From Bacteroidales bacterium (GTDB lineage: Bacteria > Bacteroidota > Bacteroidia > Bacteroidales > UBA932), in assembly GCA_017631875.1 (NCBI GenBank), contig JAGBSL010000019.1, positions 25,489 through 89,488 of the forward strand: 64,000 nucleotides of DNA, written 5' to 3'. Of this stretch, positions 8,230 through 15,376 are shown one piece after another. Each line of letters starts with the position of its first letter. Within the stretch, counting starts at the first letter, position 1. The translations under genes and the position numbers were made by a program. The notes under the pieces are model-generated. The model was given only the letters and a program-made list of their open reading frames with translations. It was not told the DNA's origin and did not search any database.

Positions 8230-9060
8230 TCATATCTGTTTTGATTTTCTATATTCACTCGGAGTCATACCCTTGAACTTACGGAATATCCTGTTGAAAT
8301 AAGTCACAGTAGGATAGCCACATGCAACCGCAACTTCTGCAATTGAAGCATCGGGCTTAAGAAGCATGGTAGAGGCCGTTTCCAAACGCTTGCGATTAAC
8401 ATAATCAGTGAACGGCATCCCGTAGTGCTTCTTGAAGAACAGACAGAAATACGTCTTGTTCATACCCACGTAAGCGGAGATCTCATCAAGGGATATTTTC
8501 TGGTACAGATGGCACGAGAGATACCTTTCTATCTTATCCTTTTTGGCAGGGACATCCTGTACTTCAGACGCAGTTGTAGAGAGCGGAAGGAGGTCTGGCG
8601 CTTGAGAAAGATATCTTATCAGATCAAGAATAAGGATAGCCTCATCATGAGGATCTGCCCCATATAGATTTGACATCAATACAGACATCTTCATCCACTT
8701 AGGACCGACTACTGCCAATGGATTCTTATACTCTTTCAGGGTAAGAATTTCCCCTGAAAGCGACTTGAACGTCTTCAAAAGAGAGTCTAACCAAGAACCG
8801 TCAAAGCGGAATACAACGACTTCAATATTTTCATTATATTCATCACCCAAATCTTCGGAAACAAAACTATAGGCAATGCCTGGTGGGAAAAACAATATAT
8901 CCCCCTCGCTCAAGCCCATAAGCTGGCCGTCAACGAGGCACATTCCTACTCCAGACTTGATATAAATCAACGCCCAGAACTTATTATTCGTTTGATTTAC
9001 TGAAAGTTGCAGTAAAAGGTCTATACGACCTATCTGATATCCCACGTTTCGCATAGTCAA
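8230..9060 (-). CDS. AraC-family transcriptional regulator
   Basis: The 276-residue protein has an N-terminal cupin-like ligand domain (GEGDILFFPPGIAYSF-type turn around residues 48-70). The C-terminal double helix-turn-helix (about 175-276) includes SLDEISAYVGMNKTYFCLFF and the second helix pair ending in GMTPSEYRKSKQI. Such proteins sense a small molecule and activate nearby genes. It directly precedes the PHP gene (1 base), so it likely controls that gene or itself. A TATATTTG box ends 12 bases upstream of the ATG, leaving almost no 5' leader. The ligand cannot be inferred. Confidence 0.92.
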   Translation of the reverse strand: MTMRNVGYQIGRIDLLLQLSVNQTNNKFWALIYIKSGVGMCLVDGQLMGLSEGDILFFPPGIAYSFVSEDLGDEYNENIEVVVFRFDGSWLDSLLKTFKSLSGEILTLKEYKNPLAVVGPKWMKMSVLMSNLYGADPHDEAILILDLIRYLSQAPDLLPLSTTASEVQDVPAKKDKIERYLSCHLYQKISLDEISAYVGMNKTYFCLFFKKHYGMPFTDYVNRKRLETASTMLLKPDASIAEVAVACGYPTVTYFNRIFRKFKGMTPSEYRKSKQI

Positions 9061-9072
9061 GGTTTAACCATG

Positions 9073-9080
9073 CAAATATA
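9073..9080 (-). promoter_or_regulatory. Putative -7 box for the AraC gene
   Basis: TATATTTG on the minus strand, 12 bases before the start codon at 9060; the implied transcript has a leader of only a few bases. Confidence 0.45.
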
Positions 9081-9173
9081 GGATAATATTTGCAGATTAT
9101 AGTGCAATATGGATTGATTTACAGAAAAACCTCCGAAGCGGCTGAAGAAATAATTTAATTTACACTATTTTCA

Positions 9174-9752
9174 CTAAAGGATTTCAAGTGTAGTTATACC
9201 GGAATTGACACCGGCAACATAACGATACCTCTCAAGGGAGCCTTGGCGACAGAAATCGTCCAGATGCAGCTCGCGTCCCTTCTGGAACTGAATGCACGAG
9301 AACGTATCGCCCGGCTGCATCTTGGCGTTGACGGCCTCTTCGGCAATGAAACGGCATCCTCCCAGGTGACGGACGACACAAAGACGGTCCGGCTGCCAAC
9401 CGATCCTTATCCTGGCACCTACCGGAAGGTCGGCAGAGAACACTGCCTCCGCCACAAACAGGTCGGAATCATGCGAGCATCGTTGAAGGGAATCACAGAA
9501 ATCATCCCATCCTTTATGTCCGATAAACCTGGTGAGTACATTAAGAGTTCTCATGGAAACCGATTCATAATGACGTGTAGAATATCCCCAAAGACGCTCA
9601 AGCGTGCTCTCCGACATGTGCTCCCGCAATGTGAACTCGATTCCTGCGGACAACCGCAGGAAATCCCCATGAGTAGACAGAGGGAAATCAATAGACTGCT
9701 CGACGCGTCTTTTAAGCTGTGCTATCTGTGGCAAATCGGACTTTACATTCAT
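9174..9752 (-). CDS. Hypothetical protein, divergent from the Ser/Thr kinase gene
   Basis: The 192-residue product is not recognised. The N-terminal half is helical and could bind nucleic acid (GDFLRLSAGIEFTLREHMSE, then STLERLWGYSTRHYESVSMR). The C-terminal half is a beta-rich module (GARIRIGWQPDRLCVVRHLG, then GDTFSCIQFQKGRELHLDDF). I start it at the Met at 9752 rather than the longer upstream extension, which has no conserved look and would cross the divergent promoters. It shares an 82-base intergenic region with the kinase gene; each side carries a TAnnTTTG box. The pair may be co-regulated. Function unknown. Confidence 0.7.
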   Translation of the reverse strand: MNVKSDLPQIAQLKRRVEQSIDFPLSTHGDFLRLSAGIEFTLREHMSESTLERLWGYSTRHYESVSMRTLNVLTRFIGHKGWDDFCDSLQRCSHDSDLFVAEAVFSADLPVGARIRIGWQPDRLCVVRHLGGCRFIAEEAVNAKMQPGDTFSCIQFQKGRELHLDDFCRQGSLERYRYVAGVNSGITTLEIL

Positions 9753-9759
9753 ACGGCGA

Positions 9760-9780
9760 CAAAAATAATGATTATATTTG
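9760..9780. promoter_or_regulatory. Back-to-back -7 boxes of divergent genes
   Basis: TATTTTTG on the minus strand (9760-9767) and TATATTTG on the plus strand (9773-9780) lie 5 bases apart. The first serves the hypothetical gene at 9752 with almost no leader; the second serves the kinase gene at 9835. Transcription from one should hinder the other. Confidence 0.45.
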
Positions 9781-9834
9781 ACGGCGCAACGCAGGTAACC
9801 CCAAACAGGCCGACAAGACATAAAAAGACAAGAA

Positions 9835-11031
9835 ATGCAGAGCGACTCAGAACTTCTCCCTGTCGGAAAGCTGTCCAATGAGACATATTACGGCCCCATC
9901 CTGATCAAGGAAGGTAGCGTGAACATGCTGTACCGCGTCGCCAGAGCAGGAAAATACTTCATCATCAAGACAGCTAAAGACGGAGATGAAAGGTTCAAGG
10001 CGCTGATCAAACGAGAGTATGAGTTCTCCATCGGCCTGACGCATCCTAATATAATCAACGTATTCACGTTCGAAGAACACTCCCCTGTCGGCCCCGGAAT
10101 CGTAATGGAATATGTTGACGGAAGGACTCTGGAAGAGTTTCTTTCGGAAAACCCTCCGCTGGAACTTAGAAGAAGGGTCTTCGGCCAGATTCTGGAAGCA
10201 GTTGCGTACATCCATCGCAAAGGCATCATCCACAACGATCTCAAACCGGCAAACATCCTCATCACAAGGATTGATAACGCAGTCAAGATCATTGATTTCG
10301 GCCTATCCGACGACGACGCGCACTACCTTGCGAAAACGCTAGGGTGTACTGCCGATTATGCTTCTCCGGAGCTGCTCAGGCAAGAAAAGATTGACTGCCG
10401 CAGCGACATCTACTCGCTCGGAAAGATCATGAAGACCATCTTCGGGAAAAGGTTCGGAAGGATTTCATCCAAGGCATGCCGTACTGAAGCGTCCAAACGG
10501 TATGACAATACCGAAGCGCTGCAGAAGGCGATAAAGCGCAGGCACTACCCTGTCATTGCCATATCCATTCTCACCATACTTACCATTCTGATCGGAACAG
10601 GAGTATCATTCAACCGAAAATACCGTGAATTGAAGGAATATAAGGCTCGTGAGATTGCTGTAAAGATCTTCTGCGATTCCGTGTACAATGACACAGAGAG
10701 ACAGGTGGAGGCGGCATTTGCTGACATGGAGAGTAGACTGGACAGTATTCCGTTCATTGAATTCGCTTACCAGGAATTATCAAAAAAACTGGCAGAAATG
10801 GAAAACATCTGGAGGAAATTCCCCGAGCTGACTGACGACCAGGCCATTGTAAGCAGTTTTACCTTCCACTACCAGACTCTCGTAAACGAGCATTTCGAAA
10901 GAATCGACAACCGCATCCGCCAGATGGAAAGCATGACACAGCAGAATCTTACTCCTGAAGAGCTTGAATTCTACCTGACACTGATAGGTCATGAAGAACC
11001 ATATAGACCATTTGAAAGTTCAAAAGACTAA
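9835..11031 (+). CDS. Membrane-anchored eukaryotic-type Ser/Thr protein kinase
   Basis: The 398-residue protein carries a Hanks-type kinase domain (about 10-235). Visible are the ATP-lysine strand (KYFIIKTAKD), catalytic loop HNDLKPAN, DFG loop (KIIDFGLSDD), and the P+1/APE region (TADYASPELL) followed by DIYSLGK. The catalytic loop reads HND, not HRD, so it is a non-RD kinase, which usually means activation without activation-loop phosphorylation. A membrane helix (about 240-258, VIAISILTILTILIG) follows, then a 140-residue helical extracytoplasmic domain without PASTA repeats. It probably senses an envelope signal. It stands upstream of the island genes and divergent from an unknown gene. 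Confidence 0.9.
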   Translation: MQSDSELLPVGKLSNETYYGPILIKEGSVNMLYRVARAGKYFIIKTAKDGDERFKALIKREYEFSIGLTHPNIINVFTFEEHSPVGPGIVMEYVDGRTLEEFLSENPPLELRRRVFGQILEAVAYIHRKGIIHNDLKPANILITRIDNAVKIIDFGLSDDDAHYLAKTLGCTADYASPELLRQEKIDCRSDIYSLGKIMKTIFGKRFGRISSKACRTEASKRYDNTEALQKAIKRRHYPVIAISILTILTILIGTGVSFNRKYRELKEYKAREIAVKIFCDSVYNDTERQVEAAFADMESRLDSIPFIEFAYQELSKKLAEMENIWRKFPELTDDQAIVSSFTFHYQTLVNEHFERIDNRIRQMESMTQQNLTPEELEFYLTLIGHEEPYRPFESSKD

Positions 11032-11063
11032 AAAAGACAATTGAAGTATCTGATATAAATCAA

Positions 11064-11071
11064 TACTTTTG
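11064..11071 (+). promoter_or_regulatory. Putative promoter A in the 11.0-11.4 kb intergenic region
   Basis: TACTTTTG with a TTGA at 11041-11044 (19-base spacing). The stretch that follows, 11078-11136, contains a CAAC/GTTG pairing before TTTTTT and might be a short terminated RNA. Confidence 0.35.
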
Positions 11072-11126
11072 CGAAGTAAGAAAAAGACTTCAACAAGCAA
11101 CATCCCCGCATAAGAGGAGCCTTTAC

Positions 11127-11157
11127 GTTGTTTTTTGATATTTATTTGCTACATTTG
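11127..11157 (+). promoter_or_regulatory. Promoter B for the structured RNA / small-protein operon
   Basis: TACATTTG (11150-11157) with GTTG 19 bases upstream (11127-11130) fits the Bacteroidetes layout. Transcription would begin near 11163, giving a leader of about 255 bases before the first small-protein gene. Confidence 0.55.
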
Positions 11158-11162
11158 TAGCA

Positions 11163-11376
11163 CATACGACTAACACGGAAAGTGTATAGCTTCATTCTCG
11201 CTGATGAACCTAGGAAATTCATTACGGTAAGAGAATAAGCTGACTTCCTCACCGGTATCTACACCCTTCATGGGTCCTGATATCTGCGTGGGCTGTTGCT
11301 TATTTCATTACCAAGGCTGTTCCTAGGGCCTATCAGCTGAAATATAGCCAACGTCCCACGCTTTCTGTATTCATAA
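11163..11376 (+). ncRNA. Candidate structured RNA or long structured 5' leader
   Basis: No gene fits 11032-11417. Reading the sequence shows several nested complementarities. ACGGAAAG (11175-) can pair with CTTTCTGT (11361-) as a closing stem. ATTCTC pairs with GAGAAT around 11194/11230. GGTATC, with an inner ACCC/GGGT hairpin, pairs with GATATC (11254-11284). GCGTGGG pairs with CCCACGC (11286/11354), and CCTAGGAA with TTCCTAGG (11209/11320), the last as a crossing pair. A promoter lies immediately upstream. It does not look like tmRNA, RNase P, SRP RNA or a riboswitch I know. It could be a 6S-like RNA or a regulatory leader of the downstream operon. Confidence 0.5.
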
Positions 11377-11417
11377 CCCTACATTCTCAAGGGACGGAGA
11401 GCAAAACAGATACCGCA

Positions 11418-11774
11418 ATGGGACTTCTAGACAAAATCAAGGACAATTTCACTAAGGCGGAGTTCACAGTAGCTCCAAACAAGAAGTTAAAGACAATTTC
11501 AGCAGAATTCGAAAAGGCATTCGGCGTAGAACTCGTATTCTATAAAGGAAAGCAGATCGCTGACGGCGACCTCACTCTCAAGCAGCTCAACGACAAGACA
11601 ACCAAGACAGTCGATACCAAAGCTGACGGCATGAAGATCAAGGGCAGCATGAAGGTCGGCGACGCTGAGAAACTCTTCGACTCACATTTCGGCGTTACTG
11701 TGCAGATCAAGAAGAACGGCAAGCTCGTTCCAAACGACATGACTATCGGCGAAGCATCACGCACAGAATTCTAA
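11418..11774 (+). CDS. Small tandem-module protein, paralogue 1
   Basis: The 118-residue protein lacks a signal peptide and membrane helices. After an N-terminal helix (MGLLDKIKDNF) it contains two copies of a module of about 45-50 residues. Each has a strand, a helix of pattern xxLxxxFxxxFG, and a second strand (FEKAFGVELVFY; LFDSHFGVTVQI), followed by a D-x-T-L turn. The same module recurs in the genes at 11822, 12181 and 14539. The codon bias is strong (AAG, GAC, CTC), suggesting high expression. I recognise no named family. It is the first gene after the structured leader, so it may be directly controlled by it. Confidence 0.8.
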   Translation: MGLLDKIKDNFTKAEFTVAPNKKLKTISAEFEKAFGVELVFYKGKQIADGDLTLKQLNDKTTKTVDTKADGMKIKGSMKVGDAEKLFDSHFGVTVQIKKNGKLVPNDMTIGEASRTEF

Positions 11775-11821
11775 TTCATGGCAGAAATACATTAATTATT
11801 AACATTTAAAATTTTAACATC

Positions 11822-12136
11822 ATGGCAGAATTTACACTCAACGGCCGTACAAAGGTAAAGACCCTTAAGGCTAACTTCAAGGAGAACTTCGGTTCAACAC
11901 TTCGCGTTTACAAGAGCGCAACTTGCAAGGGCGCATTCGCAGACGATGACGCAACTCTCGCTTCAATCCGCGCAGAGGGCTTCAAGGGCGGCGACCTCGT
12001 AGTTAAGGGCAACATGCAGGTAGGCAACTTCGAGAAGAAGGTGGCTGAACTCTACGGTATCGGTGTTCAGGTAGCTAACGCTGACGATACTAAACTCGCA
12101 GACAACACAGTTACTCTCGTAGCAGCAGGTAAGTAA
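11822..12136 (+). CDS. Small tandem-module protein, paralogue 2
   Basis: The 104-residue cytoplasmic protein consists almost wholly of two copies of the unrecognised module. Copy one is FTLNGRTKVKTLKANFKENF with GSTLRVY, and copy two is LVVKGNMQVGNFEKKVAELY with GIGVQV. The pattern is strand, Gly, helix with L-x-x-x-F, then strand, with ADDDATLASIR between copies. Codon choice is near-optimal throughout, more so than in most neighbours, so this may be one of the most expressed island genes. It lies 47 bases after paralogue 1. No function is known to me; a small beta-alpha-beta binding fold is the most that can be inferred. Confidence 0.8.
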   Translation: MAEFTLNGRTKVKTLKANFKENFGSTLRVYKSATCKGAFADDDATLASIRAEGFKGGDLVVKGNMQVGNFEKKVAELYGIGVQVANADDTKLADNTVTLVAAGK

Positions 12137-12180
12137 TCTTACATGTCATATATTCAATACTCAACGAACTGAAAATAATT

Positions 12181-12603
12181 ATGGCAAACGAAATCAGTGT
12201 ACACGGACGTAAGAAAATGTCCACTCTTCAGAAAGAGTTTTCAGCAAAGTTCGAATACCTTACACTTTGCTTTATAATTGATGCAGACAGGAATAAAGCA
12301 TGCAGCGTAAAGGGTATTGATACATCAAAATCTCTAGCAGAAACTCGCAAGAAGAATTCTCAGGAAGAAATTTCTATCCATGGACGTACTATGGTGAAGA
12401 ACATAGAGAATTATTTCTGGGAGAAACTGGGTATTGCATGCCAGATCGGTATATGCAACTATAGCGGACACAAGCATTATTTTCCACTCGGTGAATTTAA
12501 TACTCTCAGTTTGACTCAGGCTAACAAATGGGCACAGGAAAGAGGATGCTCAAAAGTTACTCCAGAGGCGCTTGCTGAAATATCAAAGGGAATTATATTC
12601 TAA
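12181..12603 (+). CDS. Small tandem-module protein, paralogue 3
   Basis: The 140-residue protein again has two module copies: ISVHGRKKMSTLQKEFSAKF (residues 5-24) and ISIHGRTMVKNIENYFWEKL (about 64-83), each followed by a strand. The loop after each second strand is longer than in paralogues 1 and 2 and contains Cys, His and Tyr residues (SGHKHYF), so it could hold a different ligand or metal. The N-terminal motif is nearly the same as in paralogue 4 (14539). Codon bias is weaker than in the first two genes. The next gene follows after 12 bases. Function unknown. Confidence 0.78.
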   Translation: MANEISVHGRKKMSTLQKEFSAKFEYLTLCFIIDADRNKACSVKGIDTSKSLAETRKKNSQEEISIHGRTMVKNIENYFWEKLGIACQIGICNYSGHKHYFPLGEFNTLSLTQANKWAQERGCSKVTPEALAEISKGIIF

Positions 12604-12615
12604 TAATGAGGTATT

Positions 12616-12894
12616 ATGAGTTACACAAAATTAAAAATCACGTACTATACTGACGGTATAAATACACAGGCGTCGGTTAAGACACGACAGGGCAATAAGC
12701 ATAGAACGCTTGCTGTTCCACAGAAAGTGCAAGAGTATGGCGATAAGTATGGATACAATAACATATCATTAACTTATTACGGAGATCATCTTATACTTAG
12801 AGGTGGTTATGAAGATCTTATGGATATCGATATTAATGGTACAAATAATAATGAGTACATTAGAGGTATCGTATCACATGAGTGGCTTCCATAA
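12616..12894 (+). CDS. Small hypothetical protein
   Basis: The 92-residue product is rich in Tyr, Asn and Gly and predicted all-beta (KLKITYYTDG, NNISLTYYGDHLILRGGY). No signal peptide, no membrane helix, and it does not follow the tandem-module pattern of its neighbours. It lies 12 bases after paralogue 3 and is followed by a strong hairpin terminator, so it closes the first small-protein transcript. I do not recognise it. Confidence 0.65.
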   Translation: MSYTKLKITYYTDGINTQASVKTRQGNKHRTLAVPQKVQEYGDKYGYNNISLTYYGDHLILRGGYEDLMDIDINGTNNNEYIRGIVSHEWLP

Positions 12895-12914
12895 ATTTTG
12901 ACATCATAACATAT

Positions 12915-12947
12915 ACCCAGGGAACCTGACCGTTTCCTGGGTAACCA
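12915..12947 (+). terminator. Terminator hairpin with CTGACC loop
   Basis: ACCCAGG / CCTGGGT stem (12915-12921, 12936-12942), extended by GAAC/GTTT pairing, then AACCATTTTT. The loop and 3' arm (CCTGACCGTTT) recur in the hairpin at 15221. Confidence 0.75.
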
Positions 12948-12969
12948 TTTTTCAACTAACACTAAGATT

Positions 12970-13215
12970 ATGAGCAAAGAGTACTACAAGAAGAGGATCA
13001 TCGATCTTCGTGCAGACATTGCAAGGGAGAAAGAGGAAAAGAAGAGGGATAACGAGTATTATGCTCGACTGGTCAAAAGTGCTACATCTCCTTCGTCAAA
13101 GGCAACTTATCGCAAGGCCAAGATCGACAAGGCAGCAAGCCACGACCGTGACATCGAGCGTTACAAACGCCAGATCGAAGACTGCAAGGAGGCATTGGCA
13201 AGACTGAAGAAGTAA
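12970..13215 (+). CDS. Small charged coiled-coil protein
   Basis: The 81-residue protein is almost entirely helical and highly charged (KKRIIDLRADIAREKEEKKR; RDIERYKRQIEDCKEALARL), with heptad-like spacing on both sides of a short SPSSKAT turn, so it should fold as a helical hairpin or dimer. There is no signal peptide. Its stop overlaps the start of the pyroglutamyl peptidase gene (TAATG), which implies translational coupling. No family is recognised. Confidence 0.7.
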   Translation: MSKEYYKKRIIDLRADIAREKEEKKRDNEYYARLVKSATSPSSKATYRKAKIDKAASHDRDIERYKRQIEDCKEALARLKK

Positions 13216-13784
13216 TGCGCGTTCTTCTTACCGGATTCGAGCCTTTTGGCGGAGACGCCATAAATTCATCACAAGAGACCGTAAGGGCGGTTACTTGTGA
13301 TGAATTTGGTGACATTGAGGTTGTTACAGACATCCTTCCCGTTAGTTTCAATAGGGTTGAAAAGGCCTTATGCAGGCTGATTGACGAAAATGATCCCGAT
13401 GTCGTCATTATGCTGGGGCAGTCCGGTCTAAGCAACTGCATAAAGATAGAACGCGTGGCTGTCAATCTGATGGATTCGGCCAATGGGGACAACGACGGAT
13501 ATACTCCAGACGAGGAGACGATATATCCTGACGCTCCCCCAGCCTATTTCACTCAGCTTCCGGTAAAGAAACTGCGTGATTGCCTTATACAGGCCGGCAT
13601 CCCCGCAAAGACCTCCAGCAGCGCAGGCCTTTATGTCTGCAACAGAACATACTTTGCCGCACTCCACCACATTGCGTCCACAGGCAGAAACACCAAAGCC
13701 GTCTTTATCCATCTACCTGAAATCTCGGATGAGTGGCCGGTCGAAAAATTGAAAAAGGCCATTAAAATAAGCATTGAACAATAA
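13215..13784 (+). CDS. pcp: Pyroglutamyl-peptidase I (C15 family)
   Basis: The 189-residue protein shows the Pcp signature: start MRVLLTGFEPFGG, the Glu-containing segment IKIERVAVNLMD, the catalytic Cys in SAGLYVCNRTYF and the catalytic His in VFIHLPE. Pcp removes N-terminal pyroglutamate from peptides in the cytoplasm. The Glu/Cys/His triad is intact, and the length is slightly short of the usual 200-215. The start overlaps the stop of the coiled-coil gene by one base, and the next gene starts 11 bases before its end, so it is embedded in the island operon. This context is unusual for pcp. Confidence 0.9.
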   Translation: MRVLLTGFEPFGGDAINSSQETVRAVTCDEFGDIEVVTDILPVSFNRVEKALCRLIDENDPDVVIMLGQSGLSNCIKIERVAVNLMDSANGDNDGYTPDEETIYPDAPPAYFTQLPVKKLRDCLIQAGIPAKTSSSAGLYVCNRTYFAALHHIASTGRNTKAVFIHLPEISDEWPVEKLKKAIKISIEQ

Positions 13785-14511
13785 TACTAAAATTTATCTT
13801 ATGTTATTTACTATTTTATACTTAGGAGCATGCTGCTACATAAACTACAGGCTTGCTGAAAAAATCAACAGGGACCCCAAGATAGCCGGAATGATTGGAC
13901 TTATATTGGGACTGTTCGGTGTTGGAATATATCTTTTCCTTGCATATCAAGATGGAAAACTATCAGAAATAATTCCAACGAATAGAAATCTCGCATCGGC
14001 CAAGGATGAAAAAGAGACACTGGTAGAGGAGAAAGTTACGCAACAGGCAGATGAGATGAAAAGTCAGGTATCTGCAATGGAAGTAAAAGATGACGAAGAG
14101 TTTGATGAGGAATTTGATGAGTGTGATGATGAGTGTGATGATGAAGAAGCTGAAGATCCGATAGGAGAATGTGTGTATGACAATGTGTCCTATGATATAT
14201 TTACAGATAGTGCCTTTGCTCAATATCTGATTGAAGATGGCGCTTCAGAGAAGCTGGTCATTCCTGATACAGTAACGTTTGAAGGGAAAGAATATCCTGT
14301 TACATACTGGGGAGCTGGCGATGACTGTGTTAAAATAGTAGAACTTGGCAAGAATGTAAAATTCGTTGATCCGCTACATGCAGATTGCACTTCGCTTGAA
14401 AAACTGATCATTCATAGTCCTAAGGGATTTATTGAATGGGAGAACGAAGATGGCGATCCTGTCGCATCTGCAGAAGATTGCTTCCCAGGAGTTGAAGTCG
14501 AATATGTCTAA
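13774..14511 (+). CDS. Membrane protein with acidic linker and BspA-like leucine-rich repeat
   Basis: The 245-residue protein has two N-terminal membrane helices (about 7-23 and 37-57) joined by a short basic loop. A very acidic stretch (about 105-128, repeated EEFDE and DDE) follows, then a C-terminal domain with the beginnings of a BspA-type leucine-rich repeat (EKLVIPDTVTFEGKEYPV; VKIVELGKNVKFVD; LEKLIIHSPKG). Such repeats bind proteins. The start overlaps pcp by 11 bases; an internal Met at 13801 would remove the first nine residues. The C-terminal domain is probably cytoplasmic. No named family. Confidence 0.72.
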   Translation: MNNNTKIYLMLFTILYLGACCYINYRLAEKINRDPKIAGMIGLILGLFGVGIYLFLAYQDGKLSEIIPTNRNLASAKDEKETLVEEKVTQQADEMKSQVSAMEVKDDEEFDEEFDECDDECDDEEAEDPIGECVYDNVSYDIFTDSAFAQYLIEDGASEKLVIPDTVTFEGKEYPVTYWGAGDDCVKIVELGKNVKFVDPLHADCTSLEKLIIHSPKGFIEWENEDGDPVASAEDCFPGVEVEYV

Positions 14512-14538
14512 CAAGACTAACCATTAACTATAATTACC

Positions 14539-15042
14539 ATGGCAAAGAAGACTACCGCAGCTAAACCTGCTGCAAAAAAGACTACAACAGCTAAACCCGC
14601 AGCTAAGAAGACTACCGCAAAAGCCGCAGCTAAACCTGATGTAAAGAAGGCTAATGAGATATCTGTAAGCGGAAACAAGAAGATCTCTACTTTGCAGAAG
14701 GAGTTCAACAAGAAATTCCCATACATTCGCCTGGAAATCCATTACAGCTATGCTAGAGAGCAGGTTGCAAAGGGTGAGACTATCTGTCAGATCGATGGAG
14801 ACAAGACTTTAGCTTCCGTACGCAGGGCTGATTCCGGCGGAAACATCTCTATCTCAGGAAACAAGAAGATCAAGAGCCTTGAGAAGGAGTTCGATACAGT
14901 TTTCGGTCTTTATGCTCAGGTCTGCTACACAAACGCAGAAGGCAATCGCTACTACACAACAGGCGGCAGGGACGAGATGACTCTTGCCGCATTCAATGCA
15001 GAATGTGAGAAGAACGGATGTAAGAAAGGAGTTGCAAGATAA
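14539..15042 (+). CDS. Small tandem-module protein with histone-H1-like tail, paralogue 4
   Basis: The 167-residue product begins with about 40 residues of Lys/Ala/Thr/Pro repeat (AKKTTAAKPAAKK pattern, three cycles), like the DNA-binding tails of bacterial H1-like proteins. Two copies of the island's unrecognised module follow: ISVSGNKKISTLQKEFNKKF and ISISGNKKIKSLEKEFDTVF, each followed by a strand. The tail may place the module on nucleic acid, which the other three paralogues cannot do in the same way. The sequence directly after its stop encodes, in the +1 frame, a TerB-like fragment. Function unknown. Confidence 0.8.
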   Translation: MAKKTTAAKPAAKKTTTAKPAAKKTTAKAAAKPDVKKANEISVSGNKKISTLQKEFNKKFPYIRLEIHYSYAREQVAKGETICQIDGDKTLASVRRADSGGNISISGNKKIKSLEKEFDTVFGLYAQVCYTNAEGNRYYTTGGRDEMTLAAFNAECEKNGCKKGVAR

Positions 15043-15211
15043 CTTTGGTAAATCGTATAGAATTAATTTCAGACACTACAAGAATATCAGACATATTGCA
15101 GCCATTACCGCAACTGCCATTTGGGCAGATGGAGAGTATGACGAGGCCGAGGCAGTTCTTCTTTTCGCTGACCTTGTTCGCGAGGAGCCTGAATTGGAAC
15201 TTGTATACTAA
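15041..15211 (+). pseudogene. TerB-like fragment, possibly frameshifted
   Basis: In the +1 frame relative to the preceding gene, and starting at its stop codon, 56 codons encode a segment resembling the first helices of TerB-type domains (HIAAITATAIWADGEYDEAE). No good start codon exists in the stretch itself; the nearest in-frame ATG, at 14984, lies inside the upstream gene. It could be a remnant, a short gene overlapping its neighbour, or the tail of a fusion made by frameshifting near 15040. The TerB assignment rests on a short motif and is tentative. Confidence 0.35.
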
Positions 15212-15220
15212 GATACACCT

Positions 15221-15255
15221 TCGCTCGGAAAGCCTGACCGTTTTCCGGGTGGCGA
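15221..15255 (+). terminator. Hairpin sharing the CTGACC loop motif
   Basis: TCGC/GCGA and CGGAAA/TTTCCG pair (15221-15231 with 15242-15255) around a CTGACC-containing loop. The 3' arm matches the 12915 hairpin closely. The U-tract is poor (ACATTCCTTTT further on). The following 120 bases up to the KAP gene show no recognised promoter. Confidence 0.55.
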
Positions 15256-15376
15256 AATTACATTCCTTTTAAGGATATAATCGACATCCAGAACTTGACA
15301 GGATTACTGAAAGGTATGTAATATACTAATATATATAATAGAGAATCAATCGATTATAAAAAAGAACTATAACACC

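Noticed and set aside
8230..8258. Upstream start of the PHP gene at 8258
   Set aside because: It would put ten polar residues before a good signal peptide and overlap the AraC gene; 8228 is preferred.
11163..11376. Structured region as tmRNA, RNase P RNA or SRP RNA
   Set aside because: It lacks the tRNA-like end and tag of tmRNA, the GAGGAAAGTCC region of RNase P and the SRP loop motif.
15045..15272. 75-residue plus-strand frame after the H1-like gene
   Set aside because: It has Ser/Leu/Arg-rich random-like sequence and runs through the CTGACC hairpin; the overlapping +1 frame is more protein-like.
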